Source of the DNA: an uncultured Isoptericola sp.
GTDB lineage: Bacteria > Actinomycetota > Actinomycetes > Actinomycetales > Cellulomonadaceae
Assembly: GCA_947497265.1 (NCBI GenBank)
Contig: CANMFP010000002.1
Coordinates: 248,001-312,000 of the forward strand
DNA: 64,000 nucleotides
Direction of reading: 5' to 3'
Both the position numbers and the translations under genes were made by a program. Of the stretch, positions 18,151 to 28,078 are shown one piece after another. The number at the start of each line of letters is the position of its first letter. The first letter of the stretch is position 1. The notes under the pieces are model-generated. The model made no database searches, was not told the origin of the DNA, and was given only the letters and a program-made list of their open reading frames with translations.

Positions 18151-19254
18151 CTAGGCCTCGTCGAACAACGTGCGCGACGCCCGGGAGGTTCCCGGCTCCG
18201 CGGCCGGAAGACCGGCAGCCCACGCCCCCGCCGGCGGTTCCAGACCCAGGTGGTCCCACGCCTCGGTCGTCGCGACGCGGCCGCGGGGCGTCCGCGCCAC
18301 CAGTCCTTCCCGCACCAGGTACGGCTCGGCGACGGTCTCGACCGTCTCCGGCTCCTCACCGACCATCATCGCCAGCGTCGTCAGGCCGACGGGCCCGCCC
18401 CCGAAACGCCGGCACAGCGCGTCGAGGACGGCCCGGTCGAGCCGGTCGAGCCCGATCGGGTCGACCTCGTAGACCTTCAGCGCCGAACGGGCCGCCTGCA
18501 GGTCCAGGACGCCGTCGCCGCGCACCTGCGCCCAGTCGCGGACACGCCGGAGCAGCCGGTTGGCGATGCGGGGCGTGCCCCGGGAACGACCGGCGATCTC
18601 GTGCGCAGCCTCGTGCCGGACGTCGACCCCCAGCAGGCCCGCGGACCGCAGGATGACCCGCTCAAGCTCGGCCGCGGCGTAGAAGTCGAGGTGCCCGGTG
18701 AACCCGAACCGGTCGCGCAGGGGGGCCGGCAGGAGCCCTGAGCGGGTGGTCGCGCCGACGACGGTGAACGGGGGCAGGGCGAGCGGGATCGCGCTCGCTC
18801 CCGCGCCTTTGCCGACGACGACGTCGACGCGGAAGTCCTCCATCGCGACGTACAGCAGCTCCTCGGCCGGCCGGGCGAGGCGATGGATCTCGTCGATGAA
18901 GAGCACCTCGCCCTCCTCCAAGGAGGACAGCACCGCGGCGAGGTCGCCGGCGTGCTGGATCGCCGGTCCGCTGGTGACGCGCAGCGAGGTGCCGAGCTCA
19001 GCGGCGATGATCATCGCCAGCGTGGTCTTGCCGAGGCCCGGCGGTCCGGAGAGCAGCACGTGGTCGGGAGCGGTGTCGCGGGCGATGGAGGCGTGCAGGA
19101 CGAGCGACAGCTGATCGCGCACCACTTGCTGGCCGACGAACTCGTCGAGCTTCTTGGGGCGCAGCGCGGCCTCGGCCGCACGCTCGACCTCGTCGGCGCC
19201 GGAACCCACCGTGCGACCGCCGAGCTCGGCCGGGTCGATCGCGCCCTCAGCCAC
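18151..19254 (-). CDS. ruvB: Holliday junction branch migration ATPase RuvB
   Basis: A 367-aa AAA+ helicase motor. Walker A is GPPGLGKT (~71-78), Walker [10 protein letters not shown], sensor 1 ATTRSG, with a winged-helix C-terminus ending [16 protein letters not shown]. It works as a hexamer with RuvA on Holliday junctions. GTG 19254 was preferred, ten bases after GGAGG; it overlaps ruvA by eight bases. The in-frame codon at 19281 lacks a ribosome site. Confidence 0.97.
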   Translation of the reverse strand: MAEGAIDPAELGGRTVGSGADEVERAAEAALRPKKLDEFVGQQVVRDQLSLVLHASIARDTAPDHVLLSGPPGLGKTTLAMIIAAELGTSLRVTSGPAIQHAGDLAAVLSSLEEGEVLFIDEIHRLARPAEELLYVAMEDFRVDVVVGKGAGASAIPLALPPFTVVGATTRSGLLPAPLRDRFGFTGHLDFYAAAELERVILRSAGLLGVDVRHEAAHEIAGRSRGTPRIANRLLRRVRDWAQVRGDGVLDLQAARSALKVYEVDPIGLDRLDRAVLDALCRRFGGGPVGLTTLAMMVGEEPETVETVAEPYLVREGLVARTPRGRVATTEAWDHLGLEPPAGAWAAGLPAAEPGTSRASRTLFDEA

Positions 19255-19861
19255 GGGGCCCGAGCCTCCGTAGCGCGGCACGCAGCGTCGCGGGCACGTC
19301 GGTCTCGGCGACCGTCTCCGTCCCGGCCTCTGCGAGCACCTTGGCCACTGCGTCCTCCGCGACCTTCACCGACCACCCCAGTCCGGCCAATGCGTCGACC
19401 ACCTGGGCCCGTCCGTCCGTCGTCGGTGCGGCGACGTGCTCCGCCCCGCCGTCGGCCCCGGGCGCGCCCAGCTTGCCCGTGAGCTCGAGGACGATCCGCT
19501 GGGCGCTCTTCGCCCCGATGCCGGGGACCCGTCGCAGTGCCGCGAGGTCCTCGCCGGCGATGGCGCGACGCAGGGCGTCCGGCGTGAGCACGGCCAGCAT
19601 CGCGAGGGCGATCCGTGGGCCGACGCCTGAGACGGACTGAGCGGTCTCGAACACCTCACGCTCGTCGGCGTCCGCGAAGCCGTAGACGGTCATCGAGTCC
19701 TCGCGCACCACCAGCATGGTGTGCAGCTGCGCGGGCTCCCCCGGGCGGAGCCCTGCGAGGGTCGCCGGGGTGGCGTGGACCAGGTATCCCACACCGTTGA
19801 CGTCGATCACCGCGCGGTCGAGGTTCACCTGCGTCACCGTGCCGGCCAGGGATGCGATCAC
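19247..19861 (-). CDS. ruvA: Holliday junction binding protein RuvA
   Basis: A 204-aa protein with the OB-fold N-terminus ([12 protein letters not shown]), two helix-hairpin-helix motifs ([14 protein letters not shown] and [17 protein letters not shown]) and the short C-terminal domain that touches RuvB. GTG start at 19861 has AGGAGGGAG upstream and overlaps the ruvC stop by four bases. Confidence 0.97.
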   Translation of the reverse strand: MIASLAGTVTQVNLDRAVIDVNGVGYLVHATPATLAGLRPGEPAQLHTMLVVREDSMTVYGFADADEREVFETAQSVSGVGPRIALAMLAVLTPDALRRAIAGEDLAALRRVPGIGAKSAQRIVLELTGKLGAPGADGGAEHVAAPTTDGRAQVVDALAGLGWSVKVAEDAVAKVLAEAGTETVAETDVPATLRAALRRLGPRG

Positions 19862-20457
19862 CGGGCTCCCTCCTTTCCTCGAACACCCGTACGGTACCCC
19901 GCGGGCCGCTGCGCCGTGCGCTCCGCGGCCGCCCAGGCGCGTTGCGCCGGGGTGGTCTCGTGCCGGTCACCACCTTGCAGGGCGCCGGCCGGACGCCACA
20001 GATGGGTGATCGCCAGCGCGAGCGCGTCGGCCGCGTCGGCCGGCTGCGGGACGCTCTGCAGGCGCAGGATGCTCGCGACCATGCGCTGGACCTGTTCCTT
20101 GCCCGCCCGGCCCGAGCCGGTGACCGCGGCCTTCACCTCGCTCGGCGTGTGCAGCGCGACCGGCACGCCTCGGCGCGCGGCCGCCACCATCGCCAGGCCG
20201 GCGACCTGCGCGGTCCCCATGACCGTGCCGCGGTTGTTCTGCGCGAAGACGCGCTCCACCGCCACCACGTCGGGCGTGTGGTCGTCGAGCCAGGAGTCCA
20301 GCCCGCGCGAGATGTCGAGCAGCCTCAGGTCGGTGCTCGTCTCCGGCACGGTGCGCAGCACGCCCACGCCCACCAGGTCGGCCCGCCGGCCGGGACGGGA
20401 GTCCACCACCCCGACGCCACAACGGGTCAGACCCGGATCCACTCCCAGCACTCGCAC
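19858..20457 (-). CDS. ruvC: Holliday junction resolvase RuvC
   Basis: A 199-aa RNase H-fold endonuclease. Acidic catalytic residues are visible in [26 protein letters not shown] and [16 protein letters not shown]. It has a ~20-residue Ala/Arg-rich C-terminal extension. First gene of the ruvC-ruvA-ruvB operon, linked to the next gene by a four-base overlap. Confidence 0.96.
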   Translation of the reverse strand: MRVLGVDPGLTRCGVGVVDSRPGRRADLVGVGVLRTVPETSTDLRLLDISRGLDSWLDDHTPDVVAVERVFAQNNRGTVMGTAQVAGLAMVAAARRGVPVALHTPSEVKAAVTGSGRAGKEQVQRMVASILRLQSVPQPADAADALALAITHLWRPAGALQGGDRHETTPAQRAWAAAERTAQRPAGYRTGVRGKEGAR

Positions 20458-20514
20458 GGCGTCACTGTCTCACGCAGCACCGACAACCCCTGGGAGCGAA
20501 ACGTCCGGAGGTGC

Positions 20515-21276
20515 TCAGTCGTCGCCGTCGAGGGCGGCCATGACCTCGTCGGAGGCGTCGAAGTTCGCGTAGACGTTCTGGACGTCGTCGCTGTCCTCGA
20601 GCGCGTCGATCAGGCGTGTGATCTTGCGGGCACCCTCGACGTCGACCTCGACCTGCATCGAGGGGTGCCAGATGGAGTCCGCCGAGTCGTACTCGATGCC
20701 CGCCTCGACGATCGCGGTGCGCACGTCGACCAGGTCGGTCGCCTCGCTCAGCACCTCGATGTGCTCCCCGACGTCGGTCACCTCCTCGGCGCCAGCGTCC
20801 AGCGCGGCGAGCATCACGTCGTCCTCGGTGACGCCGTCCGTTTTCGGGACGACGACGAGTCCCTTGCGTGAGAAGAGGTACGACACCGACCCGGGGTCGG
20901 CGAGGTTGCCACCGTTGCGGGAGAAAGCGGTCCGGACCTCGGCCGCGGCACGGTTCTTGTTGTCGGTGAGGCACTCGACGAGCACGGCGATGCCGTTGTT
21001 CCCGTAGCCCTCGTACATGATCGTCTGGTAGTCGACGGCGTCGGCGCCCTCGCCGGAGCCGCGCTTGAGCGCGCGGTCGATGTTGTCGTTGGGGACCGAC
21101 GACTTCTTCGCCTTCTGGACCGCGTCGAACAACGTCGGGTTGCCCGCCATGTCGCCGCCGCCGGTGCGCGCCGCGACCTCGATGTTCTTGATCAGCTTCG
21201 CGAAGAGCTTGCCCCGCTTGGCGTCGATCGCCGCCTTCTTGTGCTTGGTCGTGGCCCACTTCGAGTGACCTGACAT
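20515..21276 (-). CDS. YebC/PmpR-family protein
   Basis: A 253-aa protein opening [20 protein letters not shown], the family signature, with [19 protein letters not shown] and [22 protein letters not shown]. Family members are annotated as transcriptional regulators; more recent work ascribes to some a role in relieving ribosome stalling at proline stretches. Which applies here cannot be told from sequence. It sits between pdxT and ruvC, the conserved order. Confidence 0.95.
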   Translation of the reverse strand: MSGHSKWATTKHKKAAIDAKRGKLFAKLIKNIEVAARTGGGDMAGNPTLFDAVQKAKKSSVPNDNIDRALKRGSGEGADAVDYQTIMYEGYGNNGIAVLVECLTDNKNRAAAEVRTAFSRNGGNLADPGSVSYLFSRKGLVVVPKTDGVTEDDVMLAALDAGAEEVTDVGEHIEVLSEATDLVDVRTAIVEAGIEYDSADSIWHPSMQVEVDVEGARKITRLIDALEDSDDVQNVYANFDASDEVMAALDGDD

Positions 21277-21312
21277 GCCTCTACCTGACTCCCTGCGTCT
21301 CCGTTGGCTCTT

Positions 21313-21978
21313 TCACTGGCGTCGAACGGCGGCGGGGAACCTCCGCCGGTCGCCCGCGACCATGCTGACGAACAGCCTGTGCACGCGCGTGTCCCCCGTG
21401 ATCTCCGGGTGGAACGCGGTGGCGAGCAGCGGCCCCTGCCGTGCCGCAACGATCCTACCGGCGGCCGCTACGGCACGGCCCTGGGTATCCACGGCCGGGA
21501 TACGCGACAGCACCTCGACGTCGCGCCCGGCCTCCTCGATCCAAGGAGCGCGGATGAATGCGGTGCGCATCGCAGCCCCGGCGGAGACGCCCACGACGTC
21601 GAGGTCGGTCTCGAACGAGTCGACCTGCCGGCCGAACGCGTTGCGCCGCACGACGACGTCCATCCCGCCGAGGGTCTGCTGGTCGGCCGTGCCGTCGAGG
21701 ATCCGGTCCGCGAGCAGGATCATCCCGGCGCACGAGCCGTACACCGGAAGCCCTTCCTTGATCCGTGCCCGCAACGGGTCCCGCAGCTCGAAGATGCGCA
21801 GCAGCTTGTCGATGGTCGTCGACTCCCCGCCGGGGAGCACGAGCCCGTCGACGAGTGCCAGCTCGTCCGGTCGTCGCACGGTCACGGGGCGGGCGCCCAC
21901 AGAGGCCAGGGCGGTCAGGTGCTCACCGACGTCGCCCTGCAGGGCCAGGACGCCGATGGTCGGAGTGTTCACAGCCAT
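21313..21978 (-). CDS. pdxT: Pyridoxal 5'-phosphate synthase glutaminase subunit
   Basis: A 221-aa class I glutamine amidotransferase that supplies ammonia to PdxS. The nucleophile is in [17 protein letters not shown], the substrate loop in [14 protein letters not shown], and the His-Glu pair in [13 protein letters not shown]. pdxS is not adjacent: it lies 6.1 kb away at 28121-29044, same strand, with six unrelated genes between. A TAGGAT hexamer just before the ATG could be a -10 element for a very short or leaderless transcript, which would fit pdxT now needing its own promoter. Confidence 0.95.
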   Translation of the reverse strand: MAVNTPTIGVLALQGDVGEHLTALASVGARPVTVRRPDELALVDGLVLPGGESTTIDKLLRIFELRDPLRARIKEGLPVYGSCAGMILLADRILDGTADQQTLGGMDVVVRRNAFGRQVDSFETDLDVVGVSAGAAMRTAFIRAPWIEEAGRDVEVLSRIPAVDTQGRAVAAAGRIVAARQGPLLATAFHPEITGDTRVHRLFVSMVAGDRRRFPAAVRRQ

Positions 21979-22116
21979 TCATCCTACGACCGGCCGACTC
22001 GTGCGGGCGGTGTGCGCCACCTCACAGCCCAGGGGCTTGAGCCCGTCGCGACGACAGGGTCTGGACTGCTCAGGCAAGCACCCAGCACCGATCGCGGCAG
22101 AAGAGGACGAAGCAGC

Positions 22117-23052
22117 GTGCGTTCCGACCATGAAGACCAGAAGGCCCTGGCCAGCGGGCCTCACCAGGCGTCAGTCCCACCCGGGGTGGAGTACCACCGG
22201 GTCCTGGCGGGAGAGAAACGTCGCATCGGTCGCGGCGTCCTTGCCATCGCACTTCTCATCGGCGGCATGTTCGCCTTCATCTCCGCCTTCTACTACCTCG
22301 GTAGCTGGGTCGACGGGCTCCTCTCGCCCGGCGGGCCGCACGACGACGGTCGGGTCCTCACCCCGGTGGCGCACACCGCCAGCCTGATCGCCACCGCGCT
22401 GCTCGTGCCGTGGAGCATGGTGATCCAGCACTGGCTCTACGGAGTGCGTGGCGCCTCGCTGACCTCGGTGGCCTCTCGCTTCCGCTTCGGCCTGTTCGGG
22501 AGAGCGCTGCTGGCCATCGGCCCCGCGCTGCTGATCGCCTTGGCGATCGCAGAGCACGTGACGCCCTACCGGACCACCGAGTGGCTGCAGAGCGACGTGA
22601 TCTGGCTGCTCGTCGTGAGCCTCGCGCTGGTGCCGCTGCAGGCCGCGGGCGAGGAGTACGGCCTGCGCGGACTGGTCTTCCGCATCGCGGCGAGCTGGGG
22701 GCGCGGTCGGACGACGTCGCTGATCCTGGGCATCGGCGTGTCGTCCCTCATCTTCTCCGTGATCCACACCACGGGGAACCCGATGTGGAACGCGTTCTAC
22801 GTCGTCTTCTCCGTGACCACGGCGTTCATCACCTGGCGCACCGGTGGGCTCGAGATCGCGATCGTGCTGCACGCCGTCGTGAACACGCTCACGTTCGTCT
22901 TCTGGATCGCGCTGAACGCCGACCTCGCCGAGCGGCTCGACCGTTCCGCTCCCCTGAGCCCCGGCCTGGTGATCTTGAACAGCCTCGTGTTCGTCGGCGC
23001 GGCGGTGGTGGTGTGGCTGCGCACCCGGCGCTCGGGGCCGGTGACCACGTGA
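22117..23052 (+). CDS. CPBP-family intramembrane metalloprotease
   Basis: A 311-aa polytopic membrane protein with about seven hydrophobic helices. The Abi/CPBP (Rce1-like) motifs are present: GEEYGLRG (EExxxR), FSVIHTTGN and LHAVVNTLTF, giving the Glu and His metal ligands. Such proteases act within membranes on signal-like or prenylated substrates, and some protect against bacteriocins; the substrate here is unknown. GTG start at 22117 has GAGGA (22103-22107) nine bases upstream. It is divergent from pdxT and convergent with the flavohaemoglobin gene. Confidence 0.88.
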   Translation: MRSDHEDQKALASGPHQASVPPGVEYHRVLAGEKRRIGRGVLAIALLIGGMFAFISAFYYLGSWVDGLLSPGGPHDDGRVLTPVAHTASLIATALLVPWSMVIQHWLYGVRGASLTSVASRFRFGLFGRALLAIGPALLIALAIAEHVTPYRTTEWLQSDVIWLLVVSLALVPLQAAGEEYGLRGLVFRIAASWGRGRTTSLILGIGVSSLIFSVIHTTGNPMWNAFYVVFSVTTAFITWRTGGLEIAIVLHAVVNTLTFVFWIALNADLAERLDRSAPLSPGLVILNSLVFVGAAVVVWLRTRRSGPVTT

Positions 23053-23096
23053 CCCGGCCGACGTCGCGCTGAGTGATCTCAGGCCGGAACGCCGGC

Positions 23097-23123
23097 CGCC
23101 CTCCGGGTAGACGCCGGAGGGCG
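23097..23123. terminator. Hairpin between convergent CPBP and hmp genes
   Basis: A 10-bp perfect stem (23097-23106 with 23114-23123, CGCCCTCCGG and its complement) and a seven-base loop, between two convergent stop codons. There is no T-run, so it is a likely bidirectional terminator by position. Confidence 0.65.
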
Positions 23124-23135
23124 ACCGGCACGGGT

Positions 23136-24353
23136 TCACGCCGCGGCGAGCTCCAGGCCCGGGCCGAAGACCTCGTAGTGGAGCTGGTCGTCACGCACGC
23201 CTCGATCGGCGAGTGCTGTGCGTGCCGCCGCCATGAAGGGCAGCGGACCGCACAGGTACACCTCGGCGTCGGCCGGTACGTCGACGCCGTCCAGGCTGAG
23301 CCGTCCGGCCCGCAGCAAGGAGTCGGCGTCACGGGCGCCGAGGTCCTCGTACCAGCGCACGAGCTCGCCGTCGGCCAGGTCCCCGACGAGCTCGCGCAGC
23401 TCGCTGCGGTGGGCGTGCCGGGCCGGCGACCTGTCGGCGTGCAGGACCACGACTCGCCGGTCGGTCCCCGTGGCTCGCAGGTGGTGCAGGAACCCGATCA
23501 TCGGCGTGACGCCGATACCCGCGGACATCAGCAAGAGCGGCGCCTCGCCGTCCACCAGCGTCAGCTCTCCGAAGGGCAGGGAGACCTCGACGAGGTCGTC
23601 CTCGAAGAGGTTGGCGTGCAGGTGCCCCGACACCTCGCCGGCCGGCGCGATGCGGTCACCGTCGTGGGTGGCGGGAACGGCCTTGACGGAGATCGACCAG
23701 GTGCCCGGCGCACCGATCCCGGTGAGGCTGTACTGGCGGATCTGACGTGCGCCGTCAGGCAGGGTCACCGCGACGGACACGTACTGCCCGGCGCGCCCCG
23801 CCGGCAGCTCGTGCCCGTCGGCGTCCCCGAGCTCGAACGAGACGGTGTCCGGCGACTGCTGCGTGCGCCGTCGGACCCGGACCGTGCGCCAGACCTGGCC
23901 GGGATCGACGGCGGCCTCGGCGTACAGGCCCTGCTCGATCTCGATCAGGGCGTGCGCCATGTGCCAGTAGACCTCGCTCCACGCGGCCGCGACCTCGTCC
24001 GTCACCGCCTCGCCGAGCACCTCGGCGATCGCACCGAACAGGTGCTCGTGCACGATCGGGTACTGGTCGGCGGTGATGCCGAGCGAGGCGTGCTTGTGCG
24101 CGATCCGCGCCAGCACCTCGTCTGGCTCCGGGCCGTCGTCGTCCACGAGGAACGTCGCGTACGCGGCGATCGCCCCGGCGAGCGCGCGCTGCTGGTCACC
24201 GCGAGCCTGGTTGCCACGGTTGAACAGGTCCCGCTCGAGCTCGGGGTGCGCGGCGAACATCCGTCGGTAGAAGGCCGGGGTGATGTCGCCGATGGCACCT
24301 CCTATCACGGGCAGCGTGGCACGGACGACGTCGGCGGACCGGGACGAGAGCAT
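23136..24353 (-). CDS. hmp: Flavohaemoglobin, nitric oxide dioxygenase
   Basis: A 405-aa fusion of a globin domain (~1-140; proximal His in AHKHASLGIT, distal region FYRRMFAAHPEL) with an FAD/NAD ferredoxin-reductase domain (RQYSLTG for FAD, LMSAGIGVTPMIGFL and YLCGPLPFM for NADH). It oxidises nitric oxide to nitrate. ATG 24353 follows AGGAG closely. It lies 47 bases downstream of an NsrR-type repressor and is surely co-transcribed with it, so expression should rise under NO stress. Confidence 0.95.
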   Translation of the reverse strand: MLSSRSADVVRATLPVIGGAIGDITPAFYRRMFAAHPELERDLFNRGNQARGDQQRALAGAIAAYATFLVDDDGPEPDEVLARIAHKHASLGITADQYPIVHEHLFGAIAEVLGEAVTDEVAAAWSEVYWHMAHALIEIEQGLYAEAAVDPGQVWRTVRVRRRTQQSPDTVSFELGDADGHELPAGRAGQYVSVAVTLPDGARQIRQYSLTGIGAPGTWSISVKAVPATHDGDRIAPAGEVSGHLHANLFEDDLVEVSLPFGELTLVDGEAPLLLMSAGIGVTPMIGFLHHLRATGTDRRVVVLHADRSPARHAHRSELRELVGDLADGELVRWYEDLGARDADSLLRAGRLSLDGVDVPADAEVYLCGPLPFMAAARTALADRGVRDDQLHYEVFGPGLELAAA

Positions 24354-24400
24354 GAGTTCTCCTGTCGTTCTTCTGCAGGTGCTGGCTGGACGCGATGCGC

Positions 24401-24844
24401 TCAGCGAGGTGGTCCCGACCTCAGGGTGAGGAGCAGGGACCGGGTCGGTGGGGCGGCAAGGTCCTGGATCGTCAGGGGGTCCAGGACCTCGAAGAAGGCC
24501 TCGCGGGCGCGGGCCAACGCACCGCGCAGGCGACACCCGCCACGCAAGGGGCAGGGCACCGCGCCGTCGCAGTCGACGACCTCACCGTCGCCCTCGAGCG
24601 CACGTGCCACGGCCCCCACGGAGATCAGGTCGGCCGCAGAGGTCAGCCGCACTCCCCCGCCGCGGCCTCGCCGCGCCTCGACGACGCCGAGCGCCGCAAG
24701 CCGCGTGACGACCTTCGCCGCGTGCGCCGCCGAGACGTGGAGCTCCTCGGCCAGCCCGCGGGTGGTGGCCGAGCTCTCGTCGTCGAGGACGGCAAGCCGC
24801 ATGACGATGCGGAGTCCCAGGTCGGTGTACGCGGTGAGCTGCAC
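24401..24844 (-). CDS. nsrR: Rrf2-family NO-sensing repressor (NsrR)
   Basis: A 147-aa Rrf2 regulator: winged helix-turn-helix at the N-terminus (MQLTAYTDLGLRIVMRLAVL) and three cysteines spaced C-x5-C-x5-C around residues 93-105. This is the same spacing as the 4Fe-4S ligands of Streptomyces NsrR. NO destroys the cluster and releases the operator. Directly upstream of hmp. GTG start at 24844, with a palindromic operator candidate 15 bases upstream. Confidence 0.9.
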   Translation of the reverse strand: MQLTAYTDLGLRIVMRLAVLDDESSATTRGLAEELHVSAAHAAKVVTRLAALGVVEARRGRGGGVRLTSAADLISVGAVARALEGDGEVVDCDGAVPCPLRGGCRLRGALARAREAFFEVLDPLTIQDLAAPPTRSLLLTLRSGPPR

Positions 24845-24858
24845 ACGGCAACGCTATC

Positions 24859-24885
24859 TAAAGTCGCACCCGATATGCGTCTTTA
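24859..24885. promoter_or_regulatory. Candidate NsrR operator upstream of nsrR-hmp
   Basis: Inverted repeat TAAAGTCGCA-N7-TGCGTCTTTA (arms 24859-24868 and 24876-24885; nine of ten positions pair). It lies 15-41 bases before the nsrR start and is visibly AT-richer than its surroundings. Rrf2 proteins bind such ~27-bp dyads. Autoregulation and control of hmp from the same site are inferred. Confidence 0.65.
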
Positions 24886-24922
24886 ACGGGTGTGAAGGAG
24901 AGCACACCTGCGCAGCCGACGA

Positions 24923-25489
24923 TCAGTCGTCGTCGTGCTCGGTGCCCAGGTGGCGCACCACGCCGTCCCACCCCGCGCGGAGGGCCTCGACGACGTCGGG
25001 CAACACCGTCGGGAAGATCTCGACCCGCTGGTCGCGCAGCTCAGCCACGCTCATCCAGCGCATCTCGTCGAGCACGTGACGCTCCTGAGCGGTCCAGCCG
25101 GCGTCCGTGGGCTCGTGGTCCGTGACGCGGGCGACGAAGAACACCTCGTCCTGGTGGCACGTCTCGGCGAAGAAGTGGAAGATCCCCGCGCGCGTCAGGA
25201 CCGGGCCCTCCAGATCGTCCTCGGTCAGCCGCAGGCCGGCCTCCTCGCGCGCCTCGCGCACCGCCGCCGCGGCCTCGGACTCACCCGGTTCGATGCCGCC
25301 GCCGACGGTGAACCACCAGCTGCGCTCCGGCTGGTCGGCGTCGTGCCCGCGGACGAGGAGCGCGCGCCCCGCGGCGTCCAGGATGATGACACGAGCCGCA
25401 CGGCGGTGCCGCCGTCCGTCGTCACCGAGGACCCAGTCGGGTCCCAGCGAGGACGACGCGTTCGATCGGACCGGCATGGCGTCCAGCAT
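24923..25489 (-). CDS. NUDIX hydrolase
   Basis: About 188 aa. The Nudix box is complete: GGGIEPGES followed by REAREEAGL (pattern GX5EX7REUXEEXGU). The protein should cleave a nucleoside diphosphate linked to another group; the substrate is not predictable. Two starts are possible, ATG 25489 or 25477, neither with a strong ribosome site; the first is used. The sequence downstream of the box is rich in Trp and acidic residues. Confidence 0.85.
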   Translation of the reverse strand: MLDAMPVRSNASSSLGPDWVLGDDGRRHRRAARVIILDAAGRALLVRGHDADQPERSWWFTVGGGIEPGESEAAAAVREAREEAGLRLTEDDLEGPVLTRAGIFHFFAETCHQDEVFFVARVTDHEPTDAGWTAQERHVLDEMRWMSVAELRDQRVEIFPTVLPDVVEALRAGWDGVVRHLGTEHDDD

Positions 25490-25588
25490 ATGTGCCCAGC
25501 ATCGCCAAGGTCGGGACCACCTGCAACAATCCGTGGTCGTGAACGACGTCGTGAGCACCGTTGTCCTGAGCACCGTGCGGGGGCTCGG

Positions 25589-26287
25589 GTGATCCACACC
25601 TTTCACCTCGCCGAGATGCCGGCCACCGTGACGGCACGCGCGCTGCTGCGCCCGCCGTCGGGCACGACCGCGCCCGGGCTCGACCACGCCGAGTGCCTGG
25701 CCCTCATGCGCCTGGGCGCGCCCGCCGTCTCCCTGGACCGGCTGCAGCTACGACGGATCGCGGTCTTCGCGCAGTGGCGCGACGCGGGTGCCGTGGACCG
25801 CTTCCTGTCCGACGACGTCCTCGGCCGCCACCTGGCGAGCGGCTGGCACGTGCGCCTGGAGTACCTGCGCCGCTGGTCCCGGCTGGCGGCCTTGCCCGGT
25901 CTGCCGGCCCGGGCGGGCGACTGGGACCAGGAGGAACCCGTGGTCGCGGTGACCGTCGCCCGGATGCGCCTGCTCGAGGTGCCGCGGTTCCTGCGGTGGG
26001 GCAGGCCCGTCGAACGCCAAGTGCGGGACCACCCCGCCACCACGCTCGCCCTGGCCGCGTTCCGACCGCCGAGCACGATCTCCACCTTCTCCGTGTGGCG
26101 TACCGTCCGCGAGATGGAGGAGATGGTGCACGGCCGCACCACCCTGCCCGGCGCGGAGCGGCACGCGGACGCCATGGTCGAACGCCGGCGTCGCGACTTC
26201 CACCACGAGTTCGCGACGTTCCGCTTCCGCCCGCTCTCGGAGCACGGCACGTGGGAAGGGCGCACGGGGATCGTCCCGCCGGGCTGA
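25589..26287 (+). CDS. CrtA (spheroidene monooxygenase)-like protein
   Basis: A 232-aa protein. The segment FSVWRTVREMEEMVHG followed by a HADAM...RRRDF motif and FRPLSEHGTWEGR resembles the haem-dependent spheroidene monooxygenase (CrtA) family common in actinobacteria. No carotenoid genes are nearby, so another substrate is likely. Start at GTG 25589, with only a G-rich stretch before it. Divergent from the NUDIX gene. Family assignment is from memory of motifs and moderately sure. Confidence 0.65.
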   Translation: MIHTFHLAEMPATVTARALLRPPSGTTAPGLDHAECLALMRLGAPAVSLDRLQLRRIAVFAQWRDAGAVDRFLSDDVLGRHLASGWHVRLEYLRRWSRLAALPGLPARAGDWDQEEPVVAVTVARMRLLEVPRFLRWGRPVERQVRDHPATTLALAAFRPPSTISTFSVWRTVREMEEMVHGRTTLPGAERHADAMVERRRRDFHHEFATFRFRPLSEHGTWEGRTGIVPPG

Positions 26288-26433
26288 CCCTGCTTCCCCG
26301 CGGATCCGCGGCCATGCCCCCCCGTCCGAGCTACGGAGACTGTCCACATCAGGGGGATTCGCGTCCCCACGGTCTTCCATAGGTTCTCCGGTAGCGGCGC
26401 CGACGCGTCGTGACACGCAGAGAGCTGGAGGGC

Positions 26434-28059
26434 ATGACGTTGAGGACGACACGACGCACAGCGAGCACCGGAATCCCCCGGAGGATCACGAAGGCGGTGG
26501 TCGCGGCGGCGCTCACCGTCGCGGCGGCGGCAGCCTGTGCCGCCGCTCCGGACGCGGACGCGGGGGGCGGGACCGCACCGTCGGTCGCCACCGAGACGGC
26601 CGACGCACCGTCCATCACCTGGGGCCCGTGCCCTGCGCCGGTCGAGGGCGCCGGTCGCGACCCCCGGCTCACCTGCGGCACCGTGACGGTCCCGCTGGAC
26701 TACCAGGACCCGGATGGCGAGACGATCGAGGTGGCTGTCTCCAAGCTGCCGGCGACGACGTCCAGCGACCGCCGCGGCGCCCTGCTCCTGAACCCGGGCG
26801 GCCCGGCATTGCCCGGCCTGGACACCCCGGGCGTCGTGGCGCCGACCCTGCCGTCGTCGGTCCTGGAGGCCTACGACCTGATCGGCTTCGACCCCCGCGG
26901 GGTCGGGCACAGCACCCCGCAGAGCTGCGGCCTCGACGACCCGTCCCTCGCCGGCCTCTTCCCCTACCCGGCCGCGGACGGCTCGATCGACGCGAACGTC
27001 GACCACGCCCGCGCCGTCGCCGAACGGTGCGCGACGAACGCCGGGGAGCAGCTCCGATACTTCACCACCGCCAACACGGCCCGCGACATGGACCGCATCC
27101 GCGCGGCCCTCGGCGAGGAGAAGATCTCCTACTGGGGCCAGTCCTACGGCACGTACCTCGGCACCGTCTACCAGTCGCTGTTCCCGGACCGCGCCGACAA
27201 GATGGTCCTCGAGGGCAACGTCGACCCCACGAAGGTCTGGGCGCACGCGAAGGACAACTGGGGCAAGGCCATGTCGGAACGCTTTCCCGACGCGGCACGG
27301 GTCGCCGCGGCGCAGCACGCCACGCTCGGACTGGGCGGCACGGTCGATGAGGTGACCGAGAACTACCTCGCGCTCGCCGACCACCTCGATCGGAGCCCGG
27401 CACCGGTCCCCGACACCCCGCTGGTCCTGACGGGCCCGATGCTGCGCACGGTCACCTACAGCCTCCTGCTGCACGACGAGAACCTCCCGGTGCTCGTGCA
27501 GTTCTGGAAGGCCGCCGCCGGGCTGGCGGACGGCACGCTCACCGAGGCGGACGGTCAGCTGCTGCAGCAGGTGTTCAGCGCGCCGCCGCCGACCCCGGGC
27601 GTGCCGGCCGACAACCAGGCCACCATGTTCCTGGCGCTGACCTGTGGCGACGCGCAGTGGTCGGACGACGTCGACGAGTACGCCCGCCGCACCTCCGAGG
27701 ACCGGGCGGCCTGGCCGCTCACCGCGGGCATGCCCGCCAACGTCTGGGCATGCGCGTTCTGGCCGGAGCCGATCGAGGAGCCCGTCCGCGTCACCGACGA
27801 AGGACCGCGCAACACGCTGATCCTGCAGAACCGCCGGGACAACGCCACACCGTGGGAGGACGGTCGCGGGCTGTCCGTGGCCCTCGGCGAGCGAGCGGCC
27901 TTCGTCGGCGCGGACCACGGCGGGCACTACGTCTACGGCCAGGGCTCCACGTGCGTGGACGAGGCGACGGTGGCGTTCCTGACCACCGGCAGGCTGCCGG
28001 AGGAGGAGATCTACTGCACGGACGTCGACCCGTCGCAGTCACCGCAGCCAGGTAACTGA
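26434..28059 (+). CDS. Secreted alpha/beta hydrolase, tripeptidyl-aminopeptidase type
   Basis: A 541-aa exported hydrolase. The N-terminus has twin-Arg-like basic residues, a hydrophobic Ala/Val helix and a cysteine (VAAAAACAAAP) that could be a lipobox or simply the signal-peptide end. The catalytic triad fits the SlpD/SlpE/TAP family: nucleophile in WGQSYGTYLG, Asp in QNRRDNATPWEDG, His in GADHGGHYVYG. It probably removes N-terminal peptides outside the cell. ATG 26434 follows GGAGGG at very short spacing; an in-frame GTG at 26410 is the alternative. Confidence 0.85.
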   Translation: MTLRTTRRTASTGIPRRITKAVVAAALTVAAAAACAAAPDADAGGGTAPSVATETADAPSITWGPCPAPVEGAGRDPRLTCGTVTVPLDYQDPDGETIEVAVSKLPATTSSDRRGALLLNPGGPALPGLDTPGVVAPTLPSSVLEAYDLIGFDPRGVGHSTPQSCGLDDPSLAGLFPYPAADGSIDANVDHARAVAERCATNAGEQLRYFTTANTARDMDRIRAALGEEKISYWGQSYGTYLGTVYQSLFPDRADKMVLEGNVDPTKVWAHAKDNWGKAMSERFPDAARVAAAQHATLGLGGTVDEVTENYLALADHLDRSPAPVPDTPLVLTGPMLRTVTYSLLLHDENLPVLVQFWKAAAGLADGTLTEADGQLLQQVFSAPPPTPGVPADNQATMFLALTCGDAQWSDDVDEYARRTSEDRAAWPLTAGMPANVWACAFWPEPIEEPVRVTDEGPRNTLILQNRRDNATPWEDGRGLSVALGERAAFVGADHGGHYVYGQGSTCVDEATVAFLTTGRLPEEEIYCTDVDPSQSPQPGN

Positions 28060-28078
28060 CGACCGTGCCATCGCGGCC

